Below, in pieces: positions 25,510 to 34,712 of a DNA stretch of 64,000 nucleotides (its first letter is position 1; the number at the start of each line of letters is the position of its first letter). This DNA is from Muribaculaceae bacterium (GTDB lineage: Bacteria > Bacteroidota > Bacteroidia > Bacteroidales > Muribaculaceae). The position numbers and the translations under genes were made by a program. The stretch covers positions 44,678 to 108,677 of the forward strand of contig CAJSYI010000005.1 of the NCBI GenBank assembly GCA_910573745.1, given 5' to 3'. The notes below the pieces were generated by a model, which did no database searches, was not told the origin of the DNA, and saw only the letters and a program-made list of their open reading frames with translations.

Positions 25510-26952
25510 ATGGCATTAACATCAGCACAAGAAGCAGTCGTTATTCAGATGCTTGCAGCGTTTGAGGGCGGCAAACGCATTCAAGACTTGCCGGAAGTTG
25601 ACGGCACCAATCCGTTCAATCTCGTAACTCACGTTATCGACAAAGACGGCGAAAGCAAGAAAGCCGCGCTCGCGTCTATGCTCCCTTATTTGGAGAGCCA
25701 ATGCGCCTATGGCATTGAGCGTGATAAAACCGTATCATCTCCGGCTTGCACCCGAATCGGCAACGCGGACTTGCACCGCTCGCTCCCGATTCACAACCGC
25801 ATGAAAGGATGCTTGCTCAACGATGACGGCGAAGTTGTCGAGTATCTGCCGCCGGAATCGTGGCTCGGCTCTACTCGTGACGGCTCACGCGGTCAAGTAA
25901 TGGTCGAAATCCCCGACCACTACCGCAAGTTTGAAACAAGCGGCAACAAACAGCGCGTGAAAATCTCAGAACACCCTCTGCCCGGCTATCATCACGTTCC
26001 GAAAATGTATATATCGGCATACGAAGCGGCATTGCAGCGTACCGGCAACAAACTTTCATCAGTCGTGAACGATTCTGCCGACTTCCGAGGCTGCGGAAAT
26101 CAAAGTGCTTGGGATGGCACATGCCGTTCGGCACTCGGTCGCCCGGTTACTGGCATCAGTCGCACAAACTTCCGTGCTTACGCTCGCAATCGTAAAGCCG
26201 GAAGCACGGAATGGAACTGCATGACCTATGAAGCTCAAAAGACGCTTTATTGGTTATTCGTTATCGAATATGCCACGCTCAACAGCCAAGCTGCATACAA
26301 CCCCCAATTAACTTCGGAGGGCTATCGTCAAGGCGGTTTGGGCGATGGCGTGACTACATGGGATTGGAACAGTTGGAGCATTTTCAATGGAAACTATCCT
26401 TTCATTCCATGTGGGTATACAGACCACCACGGCAACAAGTCTGGCATCGTAGATTACTACCTATACACCGAAAACGGTGACTACATTGACACCTTTACAG
26501 TGCCTCGTTACCGTGGCATAGAAAATCCTTTCGGACACATTTGGAAATGGACTGACGGCATCAATATCCGTATCAGTCCCAACGCTCCGACCGGTGACGG
26601 ATTAAGCAAAGTGTTCGTATGTGATGACCCGGAGAAATTCACCGACAGCAACTACAACGGCTATTCGCACGTTGGCAACGAAGCTCGAAACGAGGGATAT
26701 GTCAAAGAGATAATCTTCGGAGAGTACGGCGAAATCATGCCGTCTGTAAGCTCCGGCGCAGGCTCGACAACGTATTTCTGCGACTACCACTATACTAACA
26801 TTCCAAGTGCTGAAACTCTGCGCGGTGTCCTTTTCGGCGGTGATGCGGCTAACGGCGCGAAGGCCGGTTTTGCGTATGCGGCTACGGATGACGCGCCCTC
26901 GGCTGCGGCTGCGCGTGTCGGGTCCCGTCTTTGCTTTTTCCCAAAAGCGTAA
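25510..26952 (+). CDS. DGR variable protein (FGE-sulfatase/C-type lectin-like)
   Basis: A 480-residue protein whose C-terminus carries the variable repeat. The body has the feel of formylglycine-generating-enzyme/C-type lectin folds used by DGR targets: DFRGCGNQSAWDG, NWNxWSIFNGNYPF and the ending VGSRLCFFP, the usual G-x-R-x-C core. Residues about 438-476 match the template with 21 of 22 differences at template adenines; most altered codons are AAY in the template and encode Asn. The protein sits among tail fibre genes, so it is a good candidate for the host-receptor binding tip. It ends in TAA 14 bp after the repeat. Confidence 0.9.
   Translation: MALTSAQEAVVIQMLAAFEGGKRIQDLPEVDGTNPFNLVTHVIDKDGESKKAALASMLPYLESQCAYGIERDKTVSSPACTRIGNADLHRSLPIHNRMKGCLLNDDGEVVEYLPPESWLGSTRDGSRGQVMVEIPDHYRKFETSGNKQRVKISEHPLPGYHHVPKMYISAYEAALQRTGNKLSSVVNDSADFRGCGNQSAWDGTCRSALGRPVTGISRTNFRAYARNRKAGSTEWNCMTYEAQKTLYWLFVIEYATLNSQAAYNPQLTSEGYRQGGLGDGVTTWDWNSWSIFNGNYPFIPCGYTDHHGNKSGIVDYYLYTENGDYIDTFTVPRYRGIENPFGHIWKWTDGINIRISPNAPTGDGLSKVFVCDDPEKFTDSNYNGYSHVGNEARNEGYVKEIIFGEYGEIMPSVSSGAGSTTYFCDYHYTNIPSAETLRGVLFGGDAANGAKAGFAYAATDDAPSAAAARVGSRLCFFPKA
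26816..26938 (+). repeat. Variable repeat (VR) of the DGR
   Basis: Aligned without gaps to 27,394-27,510 from 26,822 to 26,938 (117 bp). I count 22 mismatches; 21 are at A in the template and one is T to G (26,862 versus 27,434). A four-base match extends left to 26,816 with a one-base indel. The 3' part ends at the TTTT shared by both copies. Confidence 0.95.
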
Positions 26953-27008
26953 CACGGCACGCCGCGCCCCCGAAAAACGACAAGTAACATAATAATCAAC
27001 AACGCAAT

Positions 27009-27371
27009 ATGGAAAATAAACAAGGAACAATCGAAAACAAAGAGAGATTCGATGATGGCTCGCTCGACTTCCTCCAAATCCCGGCTGACGAAACAAACAA
27101 GCAGTTCAACTGCAAAGAAACGAATCAGCAGAATCTAATCAACACAACCTTTTGGGTGTGTGACTTCTTCGAGGGAATGAAAACGAAGTTTGGCGAGAAT
27201 CGCGTCCTCGTGAAAATCAAGATGAATCTTGATGACCCGGATAAAGACGCACGAAAGTTCTTCACCAACTCGCGTGATATTCGGTACGTTCTTAACGAGA
27301 TTAAGAAGCGCAATGCGTTTCCTCGCAGAGTGACGCTGAAAGTCACCGGCAACCGATATTACTTCGAGTGA
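27009..27371 (+). CDS. DGR-associated small protein, unknown
   Basis: A 120-residue protein between the target gene and the template repeat. It is mixed charge: NTTFWVCDFFEGMKTKFGENRVLVKIKMNL followed by KFFTNSRDIRYVLNEIKKR and a strand ending NRYYFE. It does not resemble the Avd accessory protein, which is a four-helix bundle. It looks like a small OB- or beta-grasp-like domain that may bind RNA or DNA. Because it lies between the target and the template, it may be an accessory factor or simply a phage gene; no support beyond location. Confidence 0.55.
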   Translation: MENKQGTIENKERFDDGSLDFLQIPADETNKQFNCKETNQQNLINTTFWVCDFFEGMKTKFGENRVLVKIKMNLDDPDKDARKFFTNSRDIRYVLNEIKKRNAFPRRVTLKVTGNRYYFE

Positions 27372-27388
27372 CGATATAAGGTTGATTG

Positions 27389-27510
27389 CTCTTGCGGTGT
27401 CCTTTTCAGCGGTAATGCGAATAACAGCGCGAATGCCGGTTTTGCGTATGCGAATACGAATAACACGCCCTCGAATACGAATGCGAATGTCAGGTCCCGT
27501 CAATGATTTT
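27389..27510 (+). repeat. Template repeat (TR) of the DGR
   Basis: The invariant donor sequence, rich in AAY codons (read in the target frame it would give many Asn). It lies between the 120-residue gene and the reverse transcriptase gene, as in typical DGRs. Its transcript is copied with A-specific errors and replaces the VR. In the target frame it runs into TGA near its 3' end, so it is not itself a target. Confidence 0.93.
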
Positions 27511-27546
27511 CAATCTGGTAAAAAAAACTACTCAAAACTCGGAGCA

Positions 27547-27675
27547 ATGACCGTGCCACTTGGCAAAAAACTTCACCTCAAAACGGAGTTAGTAGGCAGC
27601 GTGGAGCAATTCACGCCGCCGAAAGCCCCAATAATGAAAAGCAAAGCTAATGAAGCGAATCGGAAATCTATATGA
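27547..27675 (+). CDS. Possible 42-residue protein by the TR
   Basis: An ATG at 27,547 opens a 42-residue basic frame (MTVPLGKKLHLKTELVGS...) that overlaps the start of the reverse transcriptase by 26 bp. A longer frame would extend through the TR, which is not expected to be coding. It could be a small accessory peptide or chance. I have no support other than the ATG and the spacing. Confidence 0.25.
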   Translation: MTVPLGKKLHLKTELVGSVEQFTPPKAPIMKSKANEANRKSI

Positions 27676-28675
27676 GAAAATAATCTCGTTGGAGAATCTG
27701 CAACTTGCCGATGAAAAGGCAAGGCGCGGCAAGATTAATTCCTATGGTGTAAGACTTCACGACAAAAACCGTGAAGCCAACATCATCGCGCTTCACGAGC
27801 AACTGAAGAATCGGGCGTTTGTCAATTCGCCTTATTCGACATTCACAATCTACGAGCCGAAAGAGCGTTTGATATTCCGACTTCCGTATTATCCCGACCG
27901 CATTTTGCACCATGCGATTATGAATGTGTTAGAGCCTATATGGGTATCGGTATTCACGACCGACACATACAGTTGCATCAAAGGGCGAGGAATACATGGC
28001 GCGATGCGGAAAGTCAAGAAATCTCTACGCGACAAAGAGAATACACGCTATTGCCTGAAGATTGATGTACGCAAGTTCTATCCGTCTATCGACCATGACG
28101 TGCTTAAACAAGTAATCCGGCGTAGAATCAAGTGCGCCGACACGCTTAAACTTTTAGACACGATAATCGACAGTACGGATGGTGTGCCTATCGGCAACTA
28201 CCTAAGTCAGTACTTCGCTAATCTTATGCTCGCTTACTTCGACCATTGGATTAAGGAGGTCAAGCGCGTTAGGTATTACTTCCGATATGCCGATGATATG
28301 GTATTTCTATCATCAAGCAAGGAAGAATTGCAAGCGTTGCTCAAAGAGATTAAAGCATATCTCGCTACGCTCAAACTATCGCTTAAAGGCAACGAACAAG
28401 TATTTCCGATAGCGGAGAATCGAAACGACAAACACGGTCGAGGTTTGGATTTTGTCGGATTTGTCTTTTATCACAATCAGACGCTAATCCGTAAAGGCAT
28501 AAAGAAGAATTTTTGCCGTGCCGCCGCTCGGTTGAACAAGCGTAACGACATATCGGCCGCCGAATATAAACAGCGTCTTTGCAGTTGGTTCGGCTGGGCG
28601 AAAGTGTGCAACTCGAAACATTTACTCAAAACTATAATTAAACCTCAGTTTTATGAAACGTGCATTTTACGATGA
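27650..28675 (+). CDS. DGR reverse transcriptase
   Basis: A 341-residue reverse transcriptase. KIDVRKFYPSID at residues 137-148 holds the first catalytic aspartate (D139), IGNYLSQ at 181-187 is the DGR form of domain 4 (other retroelements have QGxxxSP), and YADD at 213-216 is the active site, followed by the GLDFVGF region. The length is normal for DGR enzymes. It copies TR RNA with adenine-specific infidelity and the product replaces the VR by mutagenic homing. No separate Avd gene is recognised nearby, so an accessory may be missing, diverged, or one of the small genes. Confidence 0.95.
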   Translation: MKRIGNLYEKIISLENLQLADEKARRGKINSYGVRLHDKNREANIIALHEQLKNRAFVNSPYSTFTIYEPKERLIFRLPYYPDRILHHAIMNVLEPIWVSVFTTDTYSCIKGRGIHGAMRKVKKSLRDKENTRYCLKIDVRKFYPSIDHDVLKQVIRRRIKCADTLKLLDTIIDSTDGVPIGNYLSQYFANLMLAYFDHWIKEVKRVRYYFRYADDMVFLSSSKEELQALLKEIKAYLATLKLSLKGNEQVFPIAENRNDKHGRGLDFVGFVFYHNQTLIRKGIKKNFCRAAARLNKRNDISAAEYKQRLCSWFGWAKVCNSKHLLKTIIKPQFYETCILR

Positions 28676-29069
28676 AATGCCTTCAACCTTGGAGGCTGTC
28701 GGCAACGGAAGTTATCTCTACCGTTGGGACATTCAAGAAGAAGAAAAGACCGTCACCGAACATTCGACCTCTGACGGCGAAACAGTCACAGCACAAGAGA
28801 GCAGCAAACAATACTCGTGCTTTGAAGTCACGATATGGTCGCCGGTGTCAAGCAACAAGATTCTTGAAGCCGTCATCGCCGCTATGTGGCCTAATAACCG
28901 TGAGCAGAAACTAATCAACGACTACAACGCCGCCACGCTCGGATGCTTCGGCACAAAATCCGGCGAGAAAGCACAGTCAGCTATCAACGCCTATAAAGCA
29001 TTCCTCACCGAGCGAGATGCTATCAAGGCACAAGTTGACGCGGACTGTGAATCATTAAACATCGACTAA
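28653..29069 (+). CDS. Phage protein near fibre genes, unknown
   Basis: A 138-residue protein starting 22 bp before the stop of the reverse transcriptase. It contains AVGNGSYLYRWDIQEEEK, then YSCFEVTIWSPVSSNKILEAVIAAMWPNN and a helical end. It has the strand pattern of small tail-tip or chaperone proteins. In this family of Bacteroides phages such genes sit before the large baseplate protein. No motif allows a firm call. Confidence 0.55.
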   Translation: MKRAFYDEMPSTLEAVGNGSYLYRWDIQEEEKTVTEHSTSDGETVTAQESSKQYSCFEVTIWSPVSSNKILEAVIAAMWPNNREQKLINDYNAATLGCFGTKSGEKAQSAINAYKAFLTERDAIKAQVDADCESLNID

Positions 29070-29081
29070 AAACTCAATCGT

Positions 29082-32000
29082 ATGGTAACGCTGCATTTCA
29101 ATGACAAGACGCTCAAAATCCATGAGGACGATAGTTCTTACCGCTATCGCGCCCTCATGGAGAAGCCGACATTAACGCTGAAATTCTCTATGCCGGAATT
29201 TATCGAAATCCCGGTTGGCGCGTGGTGTGAGTATCAAGGCGAGATATACACACTCAACAAGCCGGAGAATTTCAAGAAGCAAGGCTCTCGTAGGCTCGAA
29301 TACACGCTCACACTCGGCGACCCCTCCGAATTGCTCGGCGAATACAAAGTGCGAAACAATGTTGACCGCCGTTTGAAGTGGTCTATGTGTGCCAAGCCTC
29401 GCGAGTTTGTTCAGATAATAGTTGAAAATCTCAATCAACGCGCCGGTGGCGGTTGGAGTGTCGGAGAGTGCATTGATGCAACAGAAAAAACGATTGAGTT
29501 TAATCACACATACTGCGATGCAGCGTTGCAGAGTGTGTCGGAAGTGTTCAATACAGAGTGGGAAATAATAGGTAAGGTGTTTCACCTCCGTAAAGTAGAA
29601 TACTTCAAAGATGACCCCCTGCCGCTCGGCTATGGAAAAGGCAACGGATTCAAACCGGGTGTCGGACGCTCTACCGAGAGCGGACAAAAGCCGGTCAAGC
29701 GTCTTTACGTTCAAGGTGGCTCGCGAAATATAGACCGCTCCAAGTATGGTGCGCCCGACTTGTTGTTACCCAAAAGTCAGACGCTCGAATACGAGGGGCG
29801 CGTCTATAAAGCAGACGATGACGGCTACTTCATAGAGCGATACGACAAAATATCTTCAGCTCGAAAAGAAGACAGCCTCGATTGTTCGGAAATATACCCC
29901 TCGCGTGTCGGCGAGGTGACTTCAGTCGTGACAGTAGATGCCGCGAAAAATTGGTATGACTTCGTGGATAACACGATTCCGGCAAATCTCAATTTCAACG
30001 ACTATCTTATTGAGGGCGAAACGGCAACAATCGTCTTTCAGAGCGGAATGCTTGCCGGTGACGATAAGCAGTTTGAATTTAAGTACGACCACGAAAAAAG
30101 ACGTTTTGAAATCAAGCCGCAGGAGATTGACGGCGTGACGATGCCGAATGCGTCTTATAAGCCGCAAGCCGGTGACAGGTACGCCGTGTTCGGAATCATG
30201 CTGCCTAATGAATATATCCGCAACGATGCCGACAAATCCGGCGCATCATGGGATATGTTCCGCGAAGCAGCGCGATACTTGTATGAGAATGAAAACCCGA
30301 AATTCACCTTTAGCGGAGAGCTTCAATCGCTCTACACAAAGAAGAATTGGCTACGCATCGGCTGTCGCCTAAAAATCGGTAGCTACATTCTCTTTACTGA
30401 CGAACAATTCGCGCCGGACGGTGTGCCTATACGAATCGTAGGCATTAAAGAAAACCTATCATCTCCGTATGCGCCTATCATCACTATCTCGAATGAATCT
30501 CACGGCACAAACATCACCTCAAAGCTGAATGAAATCAGCCAAAACGAAGTGAAAATTGAAGAATCGCACAATGACGCGATACGCTTCACAAAACGCCGTT
30601 TCCGCGATGCTACGGAAACAATGTCAATGCTTGAAGATGCCTTACTCGACAACTTCACGAACTCTATAAACCCGATAGCGGTACGGACAATGCAGATGCT
30701 TGTCGGTGACGAAAGTTTGCAGTTCCGATTCATTCAGAGCCGAACATCGCAAACATCGGTCAACCTCAACATCACATACAACTATGAAACGAAGCGACTC
30801 AACTGCCCTCACGGATTCTTACAACACCTGACGCTCGGCATTAACACGCTCGCGCCCTCACATAAGCCTAACGAATATCTCGTTTGGGAGATGAATGCTT
30901 ATCAGTCGCCGCAGCTTACTGACGGTGCGAAGCTGTATTACCTGTATGCAAGAGTGCATCGCACAAATACCGCGCTCGTAGGCTCGTTCCTATTGTCGCC
31001 TACTGCTATCGGAATGAAGCAAGAAGCGAATTATTATCATTTGCTCGTTGGTGTCTTAAACAGCGAGTATGACGGTGAACGCAGCTTTGCGACACTCTAC
31101 GGATTCACGGAGATTCTGCCCGGTCGCGTCACAACTGATAAGGTTGTTTCAGCAGACGGCAACAGTTTCTTTGATATGCTCGCCAACGCATTCAAGCTCG
31201 GCAACAAGCTCCGTTTCAATATTGACGGAGATAACAAACTTGTGCTTAACGGTACTATGGTGCAAAGCGAGAGCGGCGATGAATTTCCGGTGCCTTGCTA
31301 TCGCGGCGTTTGGAATGCGAGAACGACATACTACAAAGGTGACCTTGTTTCATACAATGACGGCAAAGGCACTTCAATGTATATTTGCATCGCTCCGTCG
31401 TATTGTACCGGGCGAACTCCAGGCGGTGACGGTAATGCGTATTGGTCGTTATACGCATCTCAAGGCACAAACGGCGATTGGAGCAAGCTAATATATCGCT
31501 ACTCTATCGACAAACCGGCAACGCCGGTTGGCAATTCGCCTGCCGGTTGGAGCGACACGCCCGATAAAGATATTATCCAATTCTCCCACGGCTCGACATT
31601 CGCGGTTAAAAACGGCTTCCGTGTATCTCCAGCAATAACTGACGGCAATCTCACAAAGAACCGAATCAGTTTCACAACCTGGACAGCGAATCAGACAGTA
31701 GCAATCGAGCTTGTTGTTTCATCAGAAGAAAACTACGACTTCGGCATTCTCGGTTTACTTGACAATGCCGAAATGACACGCACGACAAACTATGCAGCGA
31801 GAATCAGCGGTCAGACCTCACAAATCTTCTATGTCAACGTGCCGACTCCGGGTAGTCACTTTGTAGAAGTCGGATATGCGAAAGATTCCTCAACATCAAA
31901 GTATGATGATTGTGTTAAATATCGAATAATCACAGTTGAAAATTGTTGGGTGTCGGTAGGTCGTTTCAACGGAATGTCGGATGATGTCGGTGTGTGGAGT

Positions 32001-33713
32001 GTGCCAGTGCCGTTCTCAATCGACACGACCGATACGGAGCGTATATATTTGTTGTCAGATACTGACACAGTACCGAACACTCCCTACAGCGACCAACACA
32101 CAGATGACTATGTGCCTACACGAACAACTGAAACGTATAATGCCAATCAAACATACAATTCCGGCGATATTGTACTTGGTAGCAACAATCGCCCATACAG
32201 ATGCAAGACCAACAATTTGACCGGCATTGCGCCGGTAACTCAAATAAACGGATTATGGATGCCGAATTTTACTCATTGGAAAGTCGTAAATGATTGGACT
32301 GACAATCCGAGCGGCGTTACATATTCGCGTCAGTACGAGTTTGAATCAGTACGCTACAAGCGTGACGGAGTGTGGGGCGCATTCTCAACACCTACGCTTT
32401 GGTTACGATACGCACTCAACGGCGACTTCACCGAATACAGATATGCCGTGAATGGCTCAAAAACAGTCGCTCCGGCTCTTTCCAAAAACACTCGCAATCC
32501 GAGCGGTTGGGGCGTAGAGCAACCGACACTCGACACGCTGCAATATATGTGGCGCACATACGCCAAAATATCCGGCGAAACAAACGAATTGTTATCCGAA
32601 TGGGCTACGCCGGTACGAGTTACGCCTTATGACGGCGTTGACGGCAAGCCGGGAAAAGACGGCAAAAGTCCTGTATTGGTTTTCTGCGGAAAATATGACA
32701 GCAAGAAGACATACTACGGCAACGAGCATCGTTTGGACGCGGTGAAGTATGGCGATACATTCTACATCGCCCGAATTGATGCTGGCACGTTCTACGATGT
32801 CGCGCCGGATAATACATCTAAATGGAACTCGTTTGGAGCGTCTTTTGAAAGCATCGCAACTAATCTACTTTTGGCAGAGGGTGCAAATATCGGCGATTGG
32901 TTTATTAAAGCCGGTCAGATAGTTTCAACTCTTGACGACACAAGCAATAACCGAATCCTCATGCAAGTCGGTAGATATAGCGGCAATACATTCATCTACG
33001 AGCCTAAAATCATTCTCGAATGCTCATCTTCGAGCGGCGATTATATGATGCCTGGAGAATCGAGCCGAGGGGCAATTATCACGTTAGACGCTACACGCGG
33101 AACTGTGGAAGTTCGCTCTAAAACCGATTATGATGTTAGCTATATGTCGCCATCAGGCATATTCGCAAACCGTGCCGGTACTGAAGCGATGTCGGCTACA
33201 ACCGGGCGAACATTCCGTGCGTCACTTGTCGGACTTGGTCGTGCAAATGTAAACAAAAGTGAATGGTCGTTAGATAAGTTAGGAACGCTCGTAATGGGTG
33301 TTTACGGAAGCTCGTACAATAGCGGTAACGCAATGGCAGTCGGAGGATTCTTTGACAAGCTGTATGCACACGGACTTATACTGCATCGTATGGCTATAAG
33401 TGGGGAAAATGTGACTAAATATTTGAACTACAATGATACTATGGTAGTCGGTTATACATCCGATGCCGCAACGGTGTATCTTCCGGCAAACCCATACGAG
33501 GGTCAAGTTATATTTGTAAAACAATGGTGGTCGGGATATATGCGATTCAGACCGCGAACCGGGCATTGTATATACGATGACCATACCGAAAACGAATATT
33601 ACGATTTTGGCGAAGGGTATGCCGGTATGTTCGTCTTCTCTATCGGATATGTAACTTCAGGGAATACAACTACAAAAAAAGAAGCGTGGCTTGTATCACG
33701 TTGGAAATACTAA
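29082..33713 (+). CDS. Large tail-tip/baseplate and fibre protein
   Basis: A 1,543-residue protein, the largest structural gene except the tape measure. The first 400 residues resemble tail-associated baseplate hub proteins: VTLHFNDKTLKIHEDDSSYRYRALMEKPTLTLKF and a region with FTFSGELQSLYTKKNWLRIGCRLKIGSYI. The middle has strand-rich modules with the carbohydrate-binding-like pattern NARTTYYKGDLVSYNDGKGTSMYIC and a short collagen-like GVDGKPGKDGKSP. The C-terminal third is a fibre/tail-spike region. It probably links the tail tip to receptor contact. No protease or glycosidase motif was recognised. Confidence 0.8.
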   Translation: MVTLHFNDKTLKIHEDDSSYRYRALMEKPTLTLKFSMPEFIEIPVGAWCEYQGEIYTLNKPENFKKQGSRRLEYTLTLGDPSELLGEYKVRNNVDRRLKWSMCAKPREFVQIIVENLNQRAGGGWSVGECIDATEKTIEFNHTYCDAALQSVSEVFNTEWEIIGKVFHLRKVEYFKDDPLPLGYGKGNGFKPGVGRSTESGQKPVKRLYVQGGSRNIDRSKYGAPDLLLPKSQTLEYEGRVYKADDDGYFIERYDKISSARKEDSLDCSEIYPSRVGEVTSVVTVDAAKNWYDFVDNTIPANLNFNDYLIEGETATIVFQSGMLAGDDKQFEFKYDHEKRRFEIKPQEIDGVTMPNASYKPQAGDRYAVFGIMLPNEYIRNDADKSGASWDMFREAARYLYENENPKFTFSGELQSLYTKKNWLRIGCRLKIGSYILFTDEQFAPDGVPIRIVGIKENLSSPYAPIITISNESHGTNITSKLNEISQNEVKIEESHNDAIRFTKRRFRDATETMSMLEDALLDNFTNSINPIAVRTMQMLVGDESLQFRFIQSRTSQTSVNLNITYNYETKRLNCPHGFLQHLTLGINTLAPSHKPNEYLVWEMNAYQSPQLTDGAKLYYLYARVHRTNTALVGSFLLSPTAIGMKQEANYYHLLVGVLNSEYDGERSFATLYGFTEILPGRVTTDKVVSADGNSFFDMLANAFKLGNKLRFNIDGDNKLVLNGTMVQSESGDEFPVPCYRGVWNARTTYYKGDLVSYNDGKGTSMYICIAPSYCTGRTPGGDGNAYWSLYASQGTNGDWSKLIYRYSIDKPATPVGNSPAGWSDTPDKDIIQFSHGSTFAVKNGFRVSPAITDGNLTKNRISFTTWTANQTVAIELVVSSEENYDFGILGLLDNAEMTRTTNYAARISGQTSQIFYVNVPTPGSHFVEVGYAKDSSTSKYDDCVKYRIITVENCWVSVGRFNGMSDDVGVWSVPVPFSIDTTDTERIYLLSDTDTVPNTPYSDQHTDDYVPTRTTETYNANQTYNSGDIVLGSNNRPYRCKTNNLTGIAPVTQINGLWMPNFTHWKVVNDWTDNPSGVTYSRQYEFESVRYKRDGVWGAFSTPTLWLRYALNGDFTEYRYAVNGSKTVAPALSKNTRNPSGWGVEQPTLDTLQYMWRTYAKISGETNELLSEWATPVRVTPYDGVDGKPGKDGKSPVLVFCGKYDSKKTYYGNEHRLDAVKYGDTFYIARIDAGTFYDVAPDNTSKWNSFGASFESIATNLLLAEGANIGDWFIKAGQIVSTLDDTSNNRILMQVGRYSGNTFIYEPKIILECSSSSGDYMMPGESSRGAIITLDATRGTVEVRSKTDYDVSYMSPSGIFANRAGTEAMSATTGRTFRASLVGLGRANVNKSEWSLDKLGTLVMGVYGSSYNSGNAMAVGGFFDKLYAHGLILHRMAISGENVTKYLNYNDTMVVGYTSDAATVYLPANPYEGQVIFVKQWWSGYMRFRPRTGHCIYDDHTENEYYDFGEGYAGMFVFSIGYVTSGNTTTKKEAWLVSRWKY

Positions 33714-33718
33714 TCATT

Positions 33719-34177
33719 ATGACTGAATACGGATACATCGAAGACGGCTATCTGAGAGCCATAGAAATCAAACCGACAATATATAACCGCAAACGAGAAG
33801 ACGGCACAGTGGAAGCCGTTGAAGTTTCGGTTGAAGAACAAATCGCAGAACTGCCCGAATCGTGGAAGCCGGTTGAGCTGATAGACGAATCTCAAATGAT
33901 TTCAGATGATGAAAACTACATCATCGTAGCTATACCTTACGATGCCGGGGACTGCATCAAGTTTCGCTATGAACGTAAGTTTGACCGACAGCGAATCAAA
34001 GCTGAAATAGCGGCGTTAAAAGACTCGCTCGCATCAACTGACTATCGCGTGACTAAGTGTTATGAAGCATCGTTGCTCGGCAACACTCTTCCTTACGACA
34101 TAGTGCAGTTGCACTCTGAACGACAGCAAACACGCGACAAAATCAACGAACTTGAAGCATTATTGCCGGAAGAATAA
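33719..34177 (+). CDS. Tail fibre-associated protein, unknown
   Basis: A 152-residue protein from ATG 33,719; the longer frame begins inside the upstream gene. It starts MTEYGYIEDGYLRAIEIKP and ends in a charged helical region (LHSERQQTRDKINELEALLPEE). The ending with paired helices looks like a fibre assembly factor. It is the last gene before the lysis promoter at 34,220. Confidence 0.55.
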   Translation: MTEYGYIEDGYLRAIEIKPTIYNRKREDGTVEAVEVSVEEQIAELPESWKPVELIDESQMISDDENYIIVAIPYDAGDCIKFRYERKFDRQRIKAEIAALKDSLASTDYRVTKCYEASLLGNTLPYDIVQLHSERQQTRDKINELEALLPEE

Positions 34178-34198
34178 AATTTTTTGGCTCATTGTAGT

Positions 34199-34227
34199 AT
34201 CTATTAGGTATTATTTCCCTATCTTTG
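34199..34227 (+). promoter_or_regulatory. Promoter of the lysis cassette
   Basis: The -7 element TATCTTTG at 34,220-34,227 lies 26 bp before the holin start. ATCTATTAGGT (34,199-34,209) differs by one base from the palindromic ACCTATTAGGT seen before the head genes, so the lysis genes may share a regulator with them. Confidence 0.55.
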
Positions 34228-34253
34228 CGTTATAATCGACTTTATCACAATCA

Positions 34254-34712
34254 ATGGAACATCAGTCTTTACACGAAGCCACGCAAGCGTTGCTCTCATC
34301 GCTCTTTAGTGACTTCTATATATCAATGCAATGGTGGATAGGCTTCGCAATAGCTCTCATATTCGCAGACCTCCGTTTCGGCATTATGGCTGCAAAAAAA
34401 CGAGGTGAAAAAATACGAGGCTCGCGTATGCGCCGCCGCACGATGAATAAGATACTTGACTACGGATGTTGGCTTTTCGTGGCTTACACTTGCCGTCATT
34501 CCGTTGGAGTTGTTTTTGGTGTCCCGGTCGTTTCGGTAGCGTGTATTCTATATGTTTATCTCAACGAGCTTTCAAGCGCAGGTAATAACTACGCTGAATA
34601 TAAAGGACTGCCTTGGCGCATAAACTTCCGGAAGTTACTATCCGGGCGGCACGACTTGGAAAAAGCATTAGAAGAAGTTGAACCTAAAAAAGATAACAAT
34701 GGCGAAGATTGA
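34254..34712 (+). CDS. Phage holin
   Basis: A 152-residue membrane protein with three hydrophobic helices: QWWIGFAIALIFADLRFGIM (27-46), a second around YGCWLFVAYTC and a third VVFGVPVVSVACILYVYL. A basic stretch (KKRGEKIRGSRMRRRT) lies between the first and second, and the end is charged. This topology and position before an endolysin fit the holins of the toxin-secretion/lysis family. It permeabilises the inner membrane at the programmed time to release the endolysin. It overlaps the endolysin start. Confidence 0.85.
   Translation: MEHQSLHEATQALLSSLFSDFYISMQWWIGFAIALIFADLRFGIMAAKKRGEKIRGSRMRRRTMNKILDYGCWLFVAYTCRHSVGVVFGVPVVSVACILYVYLNELSSAGNNYAEYKGLPWRINFRKLLSGRHDLEKALEEVEPKKDNNGED

Noticed and set aside
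27382..27675. A 97-residue frame running through the TR
   Set aside because: Its first half is the template repeat read in an alternate frame, giving an Arg/Met/Ile repeat. The last 42 residues are kept only as a low-confidence candidate.
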